Shown here: in pieces, positions 17,296 to 26,832 of the stretch | Position numbering within the stretch: position 1 is the first letter of the stretch | Layout of the letters: every line of letters starts with the position of its first letter | From: Pseudocolwellia agarivorans | GTDB taxonomy: Bacteria; Pseudomonadota; Gammaproteobacteria; Enterobacterales; Alteromonadaceae | Length of the DNA stretch: 64,000 nucleotides | Direction of reading: 5' to 3' | Assembly: GCF_002000085.1 (NCBI RefSeq) | Contig: NZ_MUZU01000010.1 | Span: forward strand, 1 to 64,000 | The notes under the pieces: generated by a model | What the model was told of the DNA's origin: nothing | The model's database searches: none | Seen by the model: the letters and a program-made list of their open reading frames with translations, nothing else | Made by a program: the position numbers and the translations under genes

Positions 17296-18960
17296 ATGAC
17301 TGAAAATTTTGCACAACTTTTTGAAGAAAGTTTAAAAGAAATCGAAACACGTCCTGGTTCAATCATTAAAGGGACTGTAGTAGCAATCAACAAAGACAAC
17401 GTTTTAGTTGATGCTGGATTAAAATCTGAAAGCGTTATCTCAATCGACCAATTCAAAAACACTTCTGGTGAGCTTGAAATTAGTGTTGGTGATGAGATCG
17501 ACGTAGCTTTAGATGCTACTGATGATGGTTTCGGTGAAACAATTCTTTCTCGTGAAAAAGCAAAACGTCACGAAGCATGGCAAGTGCTTGAAAAAGCATA
17601 TGAAGAAAAAGAAACTGTTATCGGTGTTATCAACGGTAAAGTTAAAGGTGGTTTCACAGTTGAAGTTAGCAATATTCGTGCTTTCTTACCTGGTTCATTA
17701 GTAGATGTTCGCCCAATTCGCGACACTGCTCACCTTGAAGGTAAAGATTTAGAATTCAAAGTTATTAAGCTTGATCAAAAGCGTAATAACGTTGTTGTAT
17801 CTCGTCGTGCTGTTATTGAATCTGAAAGTAGTGTTGAACGTGATGCATTGTTAGAGTCATTAGCTGAAGGCTTAGAAGTTAAAGGTATCGTTAAAAACCT
17901 TACTGACTACGGTGCATTCGTAGATTTAGGCGGCATTGATGGTTTACTACACATTACAGATATGGCTTGGAAACGTGTTAAGCACCCTGGCGAAATCGTA
18001 AATGTTGGTGACGAAATTCAAGTTAAAGTACTTAAATTTGACCGTGAACGTACACGTGTTTCATTAGGTATGAAGCAGTTAGGCGAAGATCCATGGGTAG
18101 CTATTGCTAAGCGTTACCCTGAAGGTGCTAAACTTTCTGGTCGCGTAACTAACTTAACTGATTACGGTTGTTTTGTTGAAATTCAAGAAGGCGTTGAAGG
18201 TTTAGTTCACGTTTCTGAAATGGATTGGACTAACAAAAACATCCACCCATCTAAAGTTGTTAACTTAGGTGATACTGTTGAAGTAATGGTATTAGAAATT
18301 GACGAAGAACGTCGTCGTATTTCTCTTGGTCTTAAGCAATGTATCCCGAACCCATGGGAAGAATTTGCTAAGAACTTCAACAAAGGTGATAAAGTATCAG
18401 GTAAGATCAAGTCAATTACCGATTTCGGTATCTTTATTGGTCTTGACGGCGGAATTGATGGTTTAGTTCACTTATCTGATATTTCATGGGCTGGCGGTGA
18501 AGAGGCTGTTCGTGAATATAAGAAAGGCGATGAAATCTCAGCTGTTGTTTTACAAGTAGACCCTGAGCGTGAGCGTATTTCTTTAGGCGTTAAGCAAACT
18601 GAAGACGATCCGTTTAACCAGTATCTGACAGACACCAAAAAAGGTGCTATTGTTAATGGTAAGGTTGTTGAAGTAGACGCTAAAGGCGCTAAAATTGAAT
18701 TAGCTGAAGGTGTTGAAGGTTATTTACGTGTTGCTGATATTTCACGTGAACGTATTGAAGACGCTACAACTGAATTATCTGTAGGCGATAGTGTTGAAAC
18801 TAAGTTTGTTGGTGTAGATCGTAAGAACCGCACAATCAGCTTATCAATCAAAGCTAAAGACCAAGCAGATGAGCGTGAAGCAATGGATTCTTTAAACCAA
18901 GCTGAAGAAGATTCTGGTTTAAGTGCTATGGCTGAAGCGTTCAAGAACGCTAAAGTTTAA
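17296..18960 (+). CDS. rpsA: 30S ribosomal protein S1
   Basis: The 554-residue protein has six S1/OB repeats. They are recognisable from recurrent G-x-V-x-x-[IL]-x-[DN]-[FY]-G-x-[FI]-V segments such as [32 protein letters not shown] and [15 protein letters not shown]. Length is close to E. coli S1 (557). It binds mRNA on the 30S subunit and helps initiation on structured or SD-poor messages. Its codon usage is visibly more biased (many gaa, cgt, ggt, aac) than its neighbours, as expected of a highly expressed gene. Confidence 0.98.
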   Translation: MTENFAQLFEESLKEIETRPGSIIKGTVVAINKDNVLVDAGLKSESVISIDQFKNTSGELEISVGDEIDVALDATDDGFGETILSREKAKRHEAWQVLEKAYEEKETVIGVINGKVKGGFTVEVSNIRAFLPGSLVDVRPIRDTAHLEGKDLEFKVIKLDQKRNNVVVSRRAVIESESSVERDALLESLAEGLEVKGIVKNLTDYGAFVDLGGIDGLLHITDMAWKRVKHPGEIVNVGDEIQVKVLKFDRERTRVSLGMKQLGEDPWVAIAKRYPEGAKLSGRVTNLTDYGCFVEIQEGVEGLVHVSEMDWTNKNIHPSKVVNLGDTVEVMVLEIDEERRRISLGLKQCIPNPWEEFAKNFNKGDKVSGKIKSITDFGIFIGLDGGIDGLVHLSDISWAGGEEAVREYKKGDEISAVVLQVDPERERISLGVKQTEDDPFNQYLTDTKKGAIVNGKVVEVDAKGAKIELAEGVEGYLRVADISRERIEDATTELSVGDSVETKFVGVDRKNRTISLSIKAKDQADEREAMDSLNQAEEDSGLSAMAEAFKNAKV

Positions 18961-18974
18961 TAGCTAACTAAGTA

Positions 18975-19006
18975 ATAAAGGGAAGTGAAAGCTTTCCTTT
19001 ATTTTG
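18975..19006 (+). terminator. terminator after rpsA
   Basis: The arms ATAAAGGGAAG and CTTTCCTTTAT (one G-U pair) enclose a short loop and are followed by TTTTG, 14 bp past the stop. Confidence 0.75.
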
Positions 19007-19047
19007 AATCCATTTACGCGTAAGTTAAATCATCACTGGAGGTTTAA

Positions 19048-19335
19048 ATGACCAAATCTGAACTGATTGAAAAATTAACTGATAAGTTAAGCCACTTGTC
19101 TGCTAAAGATGTAGAACAATCAATTAAAGAAATTCTTGAAATGATGGCGCAAACTCTCTCTAAGGGCGACCGCATTGAAATTAGAGGTTTCGGTAGTTTT
19201 TCACTACATTATCGTGCTCCGCGTATTGGACGTAACCCTAAAACAGGTCAATCTGTAGAGCTTGAGGGGAAATATGTACCTCACTTTAAGCCTGGGAAAG
19301 AGTTACGTGAAAGAGTAAATCTTTCGATTGCTTAA
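19048..19335 (+). CDS. ihfB: integration host factor beta subunit
   Basis: The 95-residue DNA-bending protein has the HU/IHF fold. The DNA-contacting arm contains [16 protein letters not shown], with the Pro that intercalates into the minor groove, and [14 protein letters not shown] lies before it. [10 protein letters not shown] is the usual IhfB start. TGGAGG precedes the ATG. It pairs with IhfA. The rpsA-ihfB adjacency is conserved in gammaproteobacteria. Confidence 0.96.
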   Translation: MTKSELIEKLTDKLSHLSAKDVEQSIKEILEMMAQTLSKGDRIEIRGFGSFSLHYRAPRIGRNPKTGQSVELEGKYVPHFKPGKELRERVNLSIA

Positions 19336-19374
19336 GTAGTTATAAGAGTTTATTAAGCTCTATGCTTTCAAATG

Positions 19375-19407
19375 AAATGGCATGCTATATAGCGTGCCAT
19401 TTTTTTA
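19375..19407 (+). terminator. terminator after ihfB
   Basis: ATGGCATGC...GCGTGCCAT forms a stem with one mismatch, followed by seven T residues. Confidence 0.85.
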
Positions 19408-19439
19408 TATTTCACTTTATTAAAATATAAGAGTTTATT

Positions 19440-19679
19440 GTGCGTTTATATTTAACGATTATTTTATTTCTTATTTTTTTGGCTATAGCTTTCGTATTTG
19501 GTAGCCAAAATGACCAAATGCTGTCACTTAACTATTTAATCGCAAGAGTCGACATTTCGGTTGCTGCAACAGTGAGTCTTTTTACTATTATTGGTTTCAT
19601 TCTAGGTTTATTATTTTGCTTATTATGGAAATTAATCAATGTAGTTTCTCCTCGAAAATCATCAAAAAATAATTCTTAG
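19440..19679 (+). CDS. lapA: LapA-domain inner membrane protein
   Basis: The 79-residue protein has two membrane segments (about 3-20 and 41-64) separated by a short loop with GSQNDQMLSLNYLIARVDIS, the LapA/DUF1049 signature. The start is GTG at 19440. It is 9 bp upstream of lapB, the conserved pair in which LapA and LapB (with FtsH) tune LpxC turnover and lipopolysaccharide assembly. Length is a little below E. coli LapA (102), the C-terminal cytoplasmic tail being shorter. Confidence 0.88.
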   Translation: MRLYLTIILFLIFLAIAFVFGSQNDQMLSLNYLIARVDISVAATVSLFTIIGFILGLLFCLLWKLINVVSPRKSSKNNS

Positions 19680-19688
19680 GACTTTTAT

Positions 19689-20855
19689 ATGGAATGGCTT
19701 TTTTTATTGTTACCTGTAGCTGTAGCATATGGTTGGTTTATGAGGGGTAATAGCCTCAAACAAAATGTTTACACTGAAAAAGAAGAATTATCAAAAAAGT
19801 ATTCTACGGGTCTAAATTACCTATTTTCAAATCAACAAGACAAAGCTATAGATTACTTACTTGAAGCACTCAAAGTTGAAGACGATTCGGTTGAAGCTCA
19901 CTTTGCAATGGCTAATTTATTTAGAAAGCGAGGTGAACTTGACCGTGCGTTAAAAGTGCATGAGCACTTGGTTAAGCAAAAGCATCTTCCTACTAATGCT
20001 CAACAACAAGCTGTTTTTGAATTAGGTAAAGATTTTTTAAGTGCTGGTTTATATGATCGCGCTGAGAATATGTTTAATCAATTGTTAAAATCTAAAGTTT
20101 ACGGGCTGAAGTCTTTAAGTTTTTTAATGCAGATTTATCAGTCAACAAAAGACTGGGATCAAGGTATTAAGTTAAAAAAATCTATCCTTAAAACTAAAGA
20201 TAAAAAGCTTAAACATAATTTAGCAAATTTTTACTGTGAATTAGCAACTACGGCCTTAAAAAAAGATGAGTTTATTGAGGTTATAGAATTATTAGAAAAT
20301 GCTTTAGCTTTAGATCCTGATTCATGTCGTGCTAATTGGTTGATGGCTAAAATATATGAAAATCATCAACAATACGATGAAGCTAGCCAATGTTATCGTG
20401 ATATTTATAAACAGGACAAAGAGTTTTTTCCTGATGTTATAGATAAAATGCAACATTGTTATAGTGAACTGGGTGAAGAAGAAGAGTTTTATAAATTTAT
20501 AAAGCAAGTTTATGAAGAAACAGGTAGCTCAAGTGCTTTGATCACTTATCTTCAACATCTTGAAAAAACATACACATTAAACAAAGCAAAAGAATTTATT
20601 TTACTTGCTTTAAAAAGAAGACCTACTATTCGTGGCTTTAAACACTTTGTTAAAATGCAAATGACAGAGTCAGAGCAAGAAAGTGCTACCGAACACTTAG
20701 ATGTTATTAAAGAACTCATCTCTGAATATTTAAAGCTTAAACATAGATATAGCTGCAGGACGTGTGGTTTCAATAGTAGTACACATTATTGGTCTTGTCC
20801 TTCATGTCATGACTGGGAACAACTTAAACCAGTTAGAGGCCTCGAAGGCGAATAA
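19689..20855 (+). CDS. lapB: LapB, TPR and rubredoxin-like regulator of LPS synthesis
   Basis: The 388-residue protein has one N-terminal membrane anchor (residues 1-18), then TPR repeats (about 35-340) such as DSVEAHFAMANLFRKRGELD, and a C-terminal zinc ribbon with CRTCGF and CPSCHDW. Length matches E. coli LapB (389). LapB works at the inner membrane with FtsH to degrade LpxC and coordinates LPS assembly. The gene follows lapA in one transcript, and a 74-nt quasi-palindrome lies downstream. Confidence 0.95.
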   Translation: MEWLFLLLPVAVAYGWFMRGNSLKQNVYTEKEELSKKYSTGLNYLFSNQQDKAIDYLLEALKVEDDSVEAHFAMANLFRKRGELDRALKVHEHLVKQKHLPTNAQQQAVFELGKDFLSAGLYDRAENMFNQLLKSKVYGLKSLSFLMQIYQSTKDWDQGIKLKKSILKTKDKKLKHNLANFYCELATTALKKDEFIEVIELLENALALDPDSCRANWLMAKIYENHQQYDEASQCYRDIYKQDKEFFPDVIDKMQHCYSELGEEEEFYKFIKQVYEETGSSSALITYLQHLEKTYTLNKAKEFILLALKRRPTIRGFKHFVKMQMTESEQESATEHLDVIKELISEYLKLKHRYSCRTCGFNSSTHYWSCPSCHDWEQLKPVRGLEGE

Positions 20856-20875
20856 TTACTCCTTTTCTGTGTTTT

Positions 20876-20949
20876 AAAGTTCAATAGCTGCATCGAAAGC
20901 ACTCATTGACTAACGTCAACTCCGTGCTTTCTCTTTGCTCTAGAACTTT
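20876..20949. repeat. 74-nt quasi-palindromic element (REP/MITE-like)
   Basis: Nested complementary blocks are arranged symmetrically: AAAGTTC/GAACTTT at the ends, AGC/GCT, GAAAGCAC/GTGCTTTC, and TTGAC/GTCAA at the centre. The RNA or single strand would fold into one long interrupted hairpin. It sits between lapB and pyrF. I saw no second copy in this window; the symmetry resembles dispersed intergenic repeats. Confidence 0.7.
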
Positions 20950-21001
20950 AATACTTTGAAAAGTGTAATTATGATTTTTATATTTTTTGAATGTACGCTC
21001 G

Positions 21002-21025
21002 ATTAAAGAATTAAAGAATTAAAGA
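21002..21025 (+). repeat. three tandem copies of attaaaga upstream of pyrF
   Basis: The 8-bp unit is repeated exactly three times, ending just before the AGGGA ribosome binding site of pyrF. Slippage here could change the leader length. Confidence 0.9.
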
Positions 21026-21037
21026 ATAGGGAACTCC

Positions 21038-21733
21038 ATGTTAGATCCAAAAGTTGTTGTTGCATTAGATTTCGATAAAAAAGCAGATGCTTTATCATTC
21101 GTTGATAAAGTACAGCCAAGTGATTGTCGTCTAAAAGTCGGCAAAGAGATGTTTACTTATTTCGGCCCTGAATTTGTTAAATTATTAACAGGTAAAGGTT
21201 TTGATGTTTTTTTAGACTTAAAATTTCATGATATTCCTAATACCGTAGCAAAGGCAGTTAGTGCTTCTGCTGATTTAGGCGTGTGGATGGTAAATGTTCA
21301 TGCCAGTGGTGGTACAAAAATGATGGTGGCGGCTAAAGATGCATTAGCTTCGTACAAGCAAGATGCGCCATTATTGATTGGTGTTACGGTGTTAACTAGC
21401 ATGGGGCAAGATGATTTATTAGGTTTAGGTATAACTAAAACACCAGCAGAACAAGTGATGGCATTAGCTACGTTAGCTAATCAAAGTGGTTTAGACGGTG
21501 TCGTATGCTCTGCCTGGGAAGCTGAAGCATTAAAGCAATCTCAAGGTAAGGAGTTTAAACTAGTTACACCTGGGATTAGACCAGTTGGTTCTTCTGCAGA
21601 TGATCAAAAAAGGATTATGACGCCAAGAGAAGCAATTGATGTCGGAGTTGATTACTTAGTTATTGGCCGTCCAATAACAAAAGCAAGTGATCCTCATAGT
21701 GTTTTGCAAAGTATTAATGCTTCGCTTATCTAA
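21038..21733 (+). CDS. pyrF: orotidine 5'-phosphate decarboxylase
   Basis: The 231-residue TIM-barrel enzyme makes UMP from OMP. The catalytic signature is [13 protein letters not shown] at about residues 58-70, containing the Asp-x-Lys-x-x-Asp-x-x-x-x charge network. The phosphate site is VTPGIRP and [10 protein letters not shown] near the C-terminus. Length matches group I bacterial enzymes (E. coli 245). It has its own upstream region, with the tandem 8-bp repeats and a GGGA ribosome site. The lapB-pyrF order is conserved in gammaproteobacteria. Confidence 0.96.
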   Translation: MLDPKVVVALDFDKKADALSFVDKVQPSDCRLKVGKEMFTYFGPEFVKLLTGKGFDVFLDLKFHDIPNTVAKAVSASADLGVWMVNVHASGGTKMMVAAKDALASYKQDAPLLIGVTVLTSMGQDDLLGLGITKTPAEQVMALATLANQSGLDGVVCSAWEAEALKQSQGKEFKLVTPGIRPVGSSADDQKRIMTPREAIDVGVDYLVIGRPITKASDPHSVLQSINASLI

Positions 21734-21783
21734 TTTACCTCTCCAATATTACATACCATTTGTTATCCACATAATAATATTTT

Positions 21784-21811
21784 TAGGCCAACATGCTCGA
21801 GTGTTGGCCTA
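21784..21811. terminator. hairpin after pyrF
   Basis: A perfect 10-bp stem TAGGCCAACA/TGTTGGCCTA encloses an 8-nt loop, 51 bp past the pyrF stop. There is no T-run directly after it on the plus strand, so it may end transcription inefficiently or stabilise the 3' end. Confidence 0.5.
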
Positions 21812-22006
21812 GATTTAAATATAATCTTTTCTGTTTTCATTCAAACATCTTATATTTTTATATTCATTAAAAACTAAAAAGAGCTATCTCTGACTTTTAT
21901 CATTTCGATAGTTGTGTCTGAACTGCTATTTTATATTAATCATCCATGATTTTTTATAAAAATTAATACTTTAAAAATCAGCTTATAACATTTAAAAATA
22001 TAAATT

Positions 22007-23017
22007 ATGATTAAAAATGAAAAAGTAGTAGTTCATCGTTGTGCCCGTGGTTATAAAGCTGCAACTCATGTTGTATCTGAAGCTATAACTAAACCGGGAA
22101 AAGGAGAAATTAGGATACGAAATCATTTCGCTGGTGTTAATGGTTTATTTGATCAAATGGCTATGCAAGGTCGTGTTGGATACATTCCTTTGTCAGCCCC
22201 TTTTGATTTAGGCGTTGAGGCTGTTGGTATTATTGAAGCCATAGGTGAAGATGTATCTCTGAATATAGGGGATGCGGTTGCTACAACGAATTTAGGTGGT
22301 GCTTATCGACACCGTCAAATTATAGATGCTACTAAGGTTTATCTAATACCAAAAGCTATACCTGAATATCTTGCTATTGTTCCTACTGGAATTTCTGCAC
22401 TTGTTGCATTGGAGCAAGTGGCTGAACTCAAGCAAGGTGAGCTCGTCGTTATTTCTGCGGCAGCAGGGGGACTTGGTCATATTTGGGTGCAATTAGCCGT
22501 TAATATGGGTTGCCGAGTTATTGGTATTGCTGGTGGAGATGATAAGTGTGCTTTTGTTGAGTCGTTAGGTGCTGAACGCTGTATTAATTATAAAGTTGAA
22601 AACATTAAAGAAGTATTAAGCTCTTTATATAAAGACGTTATTAATGTAGCTGTAGATACTGTTGGTGGTGTTATTTTTGATGCGATGGTTGATAATATTG
22701 CACCACTTGGACGAGTCGTAGTTTCGGGTTATGCATCTGAAATTGTAGATGGCGCAAAACCGGTCTTACACCCTCGTATTTATAGTAAACTTTATTGGAA
22801 AGGGGCATCCGTACGAGGTTTTATGAATGCCTTGTTGGCGGAGTATCATCGTGATGCAGCAGAACGATTATTTGCTATGATGACTGAAGGTAAGCTAAGT
22901 GTGGCAATTGATGAAACTTCATTTAAAGGTTTAGAAGCTTTACCTAGAGCAGCAGAACATATGATGAAAGGTCTCAATATAGGTAAAACTGTTTTAGATC
23001 TTCGTGAAGCTCAATAG
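22007..23017 (+). CDS. MDR-superfamily NADPH oxidoreductase (quinone/enone reductase type)
   Basis: The 336-residue protein has the zinc-free medium-chain dehydrogenase layout. It has an N-terminal GroES-like domain (about 1-125) and a Rossmann domain with SAAAGGLGHIWVQLA at about residues 150-164. GVEAVGIIEAIGEDV and YKVENIKEVL are typical of the quinone oxidoreductase group, and the whole resembles prostaglandin reductase 3/ZADH2-type proteins. No structural zinc Cys cluster is present. A carbonyl-conjugated double bond is the likely substrate, but which one is unknown. It is a single-gene unit 273 bp after pyrF. Confidence 0.82.
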   Translation: MIKNEKVVVHRCARGYKAATHVVSEAITKPGKGEIRIRNHFAGVNGLFDQMAMQGRVGYIPLSAPFDLGVEAVGIIEAIGEDVSLNIGDAVATTNLGGAYRHRQIIDATKVYLIPKAIPEYLAIVPTGISALVALEQVAELKQGELVVISAAAGGLGHIWVQLAVNMGCRVIGIAGGDDKCAFVESLGAERCINYKVENIKEVLSSLYKDVINVAVDTVGGVIFDAMVDNIAPLGRVVVSGYASEIVDGAKPVLHPRIYSKLYWKGASVRGFMNALLAEYHRDAAERLFAMMTEGKLSVAIDETSFKGLEALPRAAEHMMKGLNIGKTVLDLREAQ

Positions 23018-23074
23018 ATTATTAATTATAATAGTCTATTGAGCATGGATTAATTAGGTTGGCTAATCCATGCT
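23012..23074. terminator. two consecutive hairpins between convergent genes
   Basis: The arms CAATAGA (23012-23018) and TCTATTG (23035-23041) are followed by a perfect 11-bp stem AGCATGGATTA (23042-23052)/TAATCCATGCT (23064-23074). They separate the convergent oxidoreductase and yeiH genes and probably stop transcription from both sides, though T-runs are poor. Confidence 0.6.
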
Positions 23075-23079
23075 TACCA

Positions 23080-24060
23080 TTAAATAATCCAAATTGCCGC
23101 TAATATAAATGCTGCAATCCAAATTGTTTCAACGAGCATTAATACGATAGGTTTAAAGCCTACACATTTAAGTTTTGAAAAGTTCGACTTCATACCTATA
23201 GCGGCTATTGAAACAACTAAAGCAAAACGTGAAAAACTTGTAGCAGGCTCTAAAATAATTTCAGGTAAGGCAATAAAAGAATTAATGAACATTAGTATAA
23301 TAAAAGCGATTAAAAAACCGGGTATCTTAGTTGCTTTTGTATTATTATTCTTTGTGTTTTTATTTAATTTAATAATAAATAACATAACAAGTACAACAGG
23401 CATTAAAAAGCTTACTCGTACTAGCTTTACAAGTGTTGACATATCCCCCGTTTCTTCAGAAATTGAATAACCAGCTCCTACAACTTGGGCAACATCATGG
23501 ATAGTACCACCTAAGAAAAAACCAGAATCTATATCGTTTAGCCCTAAATAAGTCACTATAATAGGGTATACCACCATAGCAATTGTTGATAAAGATGTAA
23601 CCGCAATGATAGTGACTAAGGTATCTCTTTCTTTGTCTTTATGCTCAGGTAGTATGGCTGTAATCGCCATTGCTGCAGAAGCGCCACAAATAGCAACTGA
23701 ACCGCCTGTAAGTGCGCCAAAACTTTTACTTAATTTAAATTGTTTTGATAATATAACACCTAAACATATGGTACTTGCTATAGCGAGTATTAAAATGAAA
23801 ACTGTTTCCCAACCTAATGAAATCAGGTCATTTAGAGCTATTCTTAAACCAAGTAAAGCTACACCAACTCTTAGAATAAAAGTCGCGGCGAATTCAATTC
23901 CTTTTCTACAGGGGGAGTCTTCGTAAAGAAAAGACATTGCTATGCCTAATAATAGCGCAAATAACATAGCTGGAGCACCGTAGTGCTCGCTTAAAAAAAG
24001 TGCGGCAAGTCCTGTAATCGTGGTAATGCTAATTCCAGGTAGTAAAGCTTTAACATCCAT
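23080..24060 (-). CDS. yeiH: YeiH-family putative sulfate exporter
   Basis: The 326-residue protein has about ten membrane helices and belongs to the YeiH/YadS-type putative sulfate exporter family (UPF0324). Characteristic stretches are GVALLGLRIALNDL, GGSVAICGASAAMA and GGTIHDVAQVVGAGY with the intramembrane His. Direct evidence for the transported ion is thin in the family, so the substrate is a name only. It ends near the convergent oxidoreductase gene and starts 13 bp after the stop of the gene at 24074-26644, so the two may share a transcript. Confidence 0.85.
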   Translation of the reverse strand: MDVKALLPGISITTITGLAALFLSEHYGAPAMLFALLLGIAMSFLYEDSPCRKGIEFAATFILRVGVALLGLRIALNDLISLGWETVFILILAIASTICLGVILSKQFKLSKSFGALTGGSVAICGASAAMAITAILPEHKDKERDTLVTIIAVTSLSTIAMVVYPIIVTYLGLNDIDSGFFLGGTIHDVAQVVGAGYSISEETGDMSTLVKLVRVSFLMPVVLVMLFIIKLNKNTKNNNTKATKIPGFLIAFIILMFINSFIALPEIILEPATSFSRFALVVSIAAIGMKSNFSKLKCVGFKPIVLMLVETIWIAAFILAAIWII

Positions 24061-24073
24061 CGTTATACCTTAT

Positions 24074-26644
24074 CTATTTTGATGCGGGAATAAATTCACC
24101 ATAAAAATCTTCTGAAATTTTACCATTGACCTGTTCTGAGAGCCACTTTAAATACGTTTGTATAGGTAATGCTTCAGAGTAATAATATCCTTGACCAATG
24201 TCACACCCGAACGATGTTAATGTTGATTCGTCTTCTTTGGTTGTAATTCCTTCTGCAACAACTTCTAGGCCAACACCTTTTGCCATTTTTACCGTTGTTT
24301 CTGTAATAACTTTACGTTTGTTGTCGTGATGAATATTATCAATAAATTGTTTGTCTATTTTAAGTTCTTGAAAAGGAAGTTTGTCGAGATTGGCTAGTGA
24401 AGAATATCCTGTCCCAAAGTCATCAATACTTACAGTAATACCAAAATTTGTGAATTTTTCTATTACTTCTACCGCATGTTCATTTTTTGCAATATTAGCG
24501 GATTCGGTTATTTCAAAAATAATTTTGTCTGCAGGTATTGTAAAAAAATTTAATATATCAATTATTTCTCGATAAAAGTTTTTAGAGATAAGATCTATAC
24601 CACTAATATTGATTGATACCATATGGTTTTTATATTCTTCCATAATTAAAGCGTGTTGTGTTAAGGACTGTTTAATTACCCAAAGTGTAATTTTATTAAT
24701 CAGTCCCATATCTTCAGCAACAGGAATAAATATAGCGGGAGAAATATAGCCTTGAGTAGGATGTTTCCAGCGGATCAAACATTCGCTACCACAAACCTTA
24801 CTGGTTTTAAGATCAATTTGAGGTTGATGGTACATTTCAAATTGATTATTTTGCAATGCCAGTTGAATGTCGGATGCTAATTCTAATAAAAATGTTGACT
24901 TATCAGGTGTGTGTGTTTGATAAAAAGCCCATTTTTCAAGAGTTGTTTCTGCTTGTCGAATAGCGAGTACTGCATTTTTAACTAAGTCTTTACTAATTAA
25001 CCCATGCTGAGGATAACGAGCTATACCAATGACACCGGTTAATGATAAATTTAAATCTTTAATTGTATAAGTTTTGCTAATAACATGCTGAATGGATTGT
25101 ACAAAGTCATCAGGAGATGTGTCTAGCTCATCAATATTAACAATAAAACCTAAGCATTTTCCGTGGATATAACAGAGTTTTTCATTATTTAGTGTTAGTG
25201 GGATTACTGCACTATTATTTTTAAATATTTGACTTAAGCTATCATTTAAACGTTTAAATAAAGAAAAGACCGTTGAATCGTCTACATAATGCTTTATCTT
25301 CTCAATCTGTTCAGGTTGAACTACCACGACACAAAAGCCTTGCTTTGTTGAAAATGACTGACTTAAATGTTGAATTGTTTTTACTAAATTTAATTGTCTA
25401 GGTAAGCCTGATTGTGTGTGATGACTTAAATAATATAATTTATTTTGTTCATTTTTTCTCATTCTTTCAGCTAACGCTAATATAATGAAGCCTATTTGAG
25501 CCATTACGCCTAACATAAAAGCATTTTTGCTTAAAAACGATGGTGCTATATATCCTATTGATAACAAATGTTGGGTTCCTGAACCCATTATAAAAGGTAA
25601 CCAGGAAATGTAATAAAACTTAGCCCAAGATGATTTTTTATGGCGGTTTTGTAAAACAATAAAGACGCAAAGTACACCTAGAAAAGATTGAATTGCTAAA
25701 GCAATATGAGTTTTATTGAAAGGTAGAAGATTACTTCCTAATACTAGCAATACAAAGCCTATCAAGTAAAAACATATATTCGCTTTATATTGTTTTTTAT
25801 AAATCATATTATCTTGTAAAAAATATAAAGAAAAAATGATTAAACAAATGTTGAGTGAATACTTTAGGTCTGAAGTATGTTGGTTTAACCATAGTTGAGC
25901 ATTGTTCGAAAATATAAAGTATCCATAAGTATTCATGGTCGAAAAAACGAGAAACGCTGAAAGCAAATACGCAAGGAAAGTAAAATACACTTTATCTTTT
26001 GTGGATAAGAAAAGAACCACATTGTATATAGACATAAGTAAAACAATACCAATAAAAGCGCCAAATATTGCAATAGAGTAGTGTATACGCTTGTTAAAGT
26101 GTTCAGCGTCAAATACTTTAACGGGTGATATTTTTCCTGCTGTTTTAAGTTGTAGTAAGAATGTTGTGGATTCTTCAGGTTTAATCGTAAAAATAATATG
26201 AGGGAATACTTGTTGGAAAACGGAATGATTTCTTGTGATTTTGGTGATTTTATCTATATCTACTGCAATTTGATAACTTGATATTATTTCCTCAGGAAGA
26301 GCATCAATTTTTAAAACACGTGTTAATACTTCTGTCGTTGTATTTTTAACCTTAACCTTTAACCAATAAAAAGTTTCACCTTGATTATTTAACTCAATGA
26401 TTTCTTTTTTTTGAAATAAATGTTGATGGTTAAGTACATAGTTTACATCTATTTGTTTTTTTTGATTGAGTAGATAAAGAGATTTAACAGGTATTTTAGC
26501 AAGCTGTATGTTGGATAAATGATCTAACTTCCATAAATTTTGCCCTAAAAACCAAACTATAAGCACTATCGAAGAAATAAAGAAAAATAAAAAAAACGTT
26601 TTTAACGTTCGACAGAGTTGGTCTAAAAAAGAAATTATACGCAT
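24074..26644 (-). CDS. 7TMR-DISM sensor with degenerate GGDEF and EAL phosphodiesterase domain
   Basis: The 856-residue protein has an N-terminal membrane helix (16-35), a periplasmic DISMED2-type sugar-binding-like domain (about 45-180), seven membrane helices (about 190-395), a GGDEF domain lacking the active-site motif (HGKCLGFIV where GGDEF is expected) and a C-terminal EAL domain (about 600-840). The EAL site reads ECLIRW. The metal and catalytic residues INISG, FEITES, DDFGTGYSS, KIDKQFI and VVAEGI are present. It probably degrades c-di-GMP in response to a periplasmic ligand. The GGDEF domain could serve as a GTP sensor or be silent. Confidence 0.9.
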   Translation of the reverse strand: MRIISFLDQLCRTLKTFFLFFFISSIVLIVWFLGQNLWKLDHLSNIQLAKIPVKSLYLLNQKKQIDVNYVLNHQHLFQKKEIIELNNQGETFYWLKVKVKNTTTEVLTRVLKIDALPEEIISSYQIAVDIDKITKITRNHSVFQQVFPHIIFTIKPEESTTFLLQLKTAGKISPVKVFDAEHFNKRIHYSIAIFGAFIGIVLLMSIYNVVLFLSTKDKVYFTFLAYLLSAFLVFSTMNTYGYFIFSNNAQLWLNQHTSDLKYSLNICLIIFSLYFLQDNMIYKKQYKANICFYLIGFVLLVLGSNLLPFNKTHIALAIQSFLGVLCVFIVLQNRHKKSSWAKFYYISWLPFIMGSGTQHLLSIGYIAPSFLSKNAFMLGVMAQIGFIILALAERMRKNEQNKLYYLSHHTQSGLPRQLNLVKTIQHLSQSFSTKQGFCVVVVQPEQIEKIKHYVDDSTVFSLFKRLNDSLSQIFKNNSAVIPLTLNNEKLCYIHGKCLGFIVNIDELDTSPDDFVQSIQHVISKTYTIKDLNLSLTGVIGIARYPQHGLISKDLVKNAVLAIRQAETTLEKWAFYQTHTPDKSTFLLELASDIQLALQNNQFEMYHQPQIDLKTSKVCGSECLIRWKHPTQGYISPAIFIPVAEDMGLINKITLWVIKQSLTQHALIMEEYKNHMVSINISGIDLISKNFYREIIDILNFFTIPADKIIFEITESANIAKNEHAVEVIEKFTNFGITVSIDDFGTGYSSLANLDKLPFQELKIDKQFIDNIHHDNKRKVITETTVKMAKGVGLEVVAEGITTKEDESTLTSFGCDIGQGYYYSEALPIQTYLKWLSEQVNGKISEDFYGEFIPASK

Positions 26645-26832
26645 GAAAGAGCAAACCTAAATACTAAGAAGTTATTTGATATACCTTCCTTAGTATTTAT
26701 ATTATAAGCGTAATATTAACTTTTTAAGTGGATTATTGCACGGTGAATCAGTATTTTATCGAATATATATCTAAGCTACTACAAAAAGCATTAAAGTAAG
26801 CAGCTTAGATATAAGTTTAGTCAGGGGAACAC

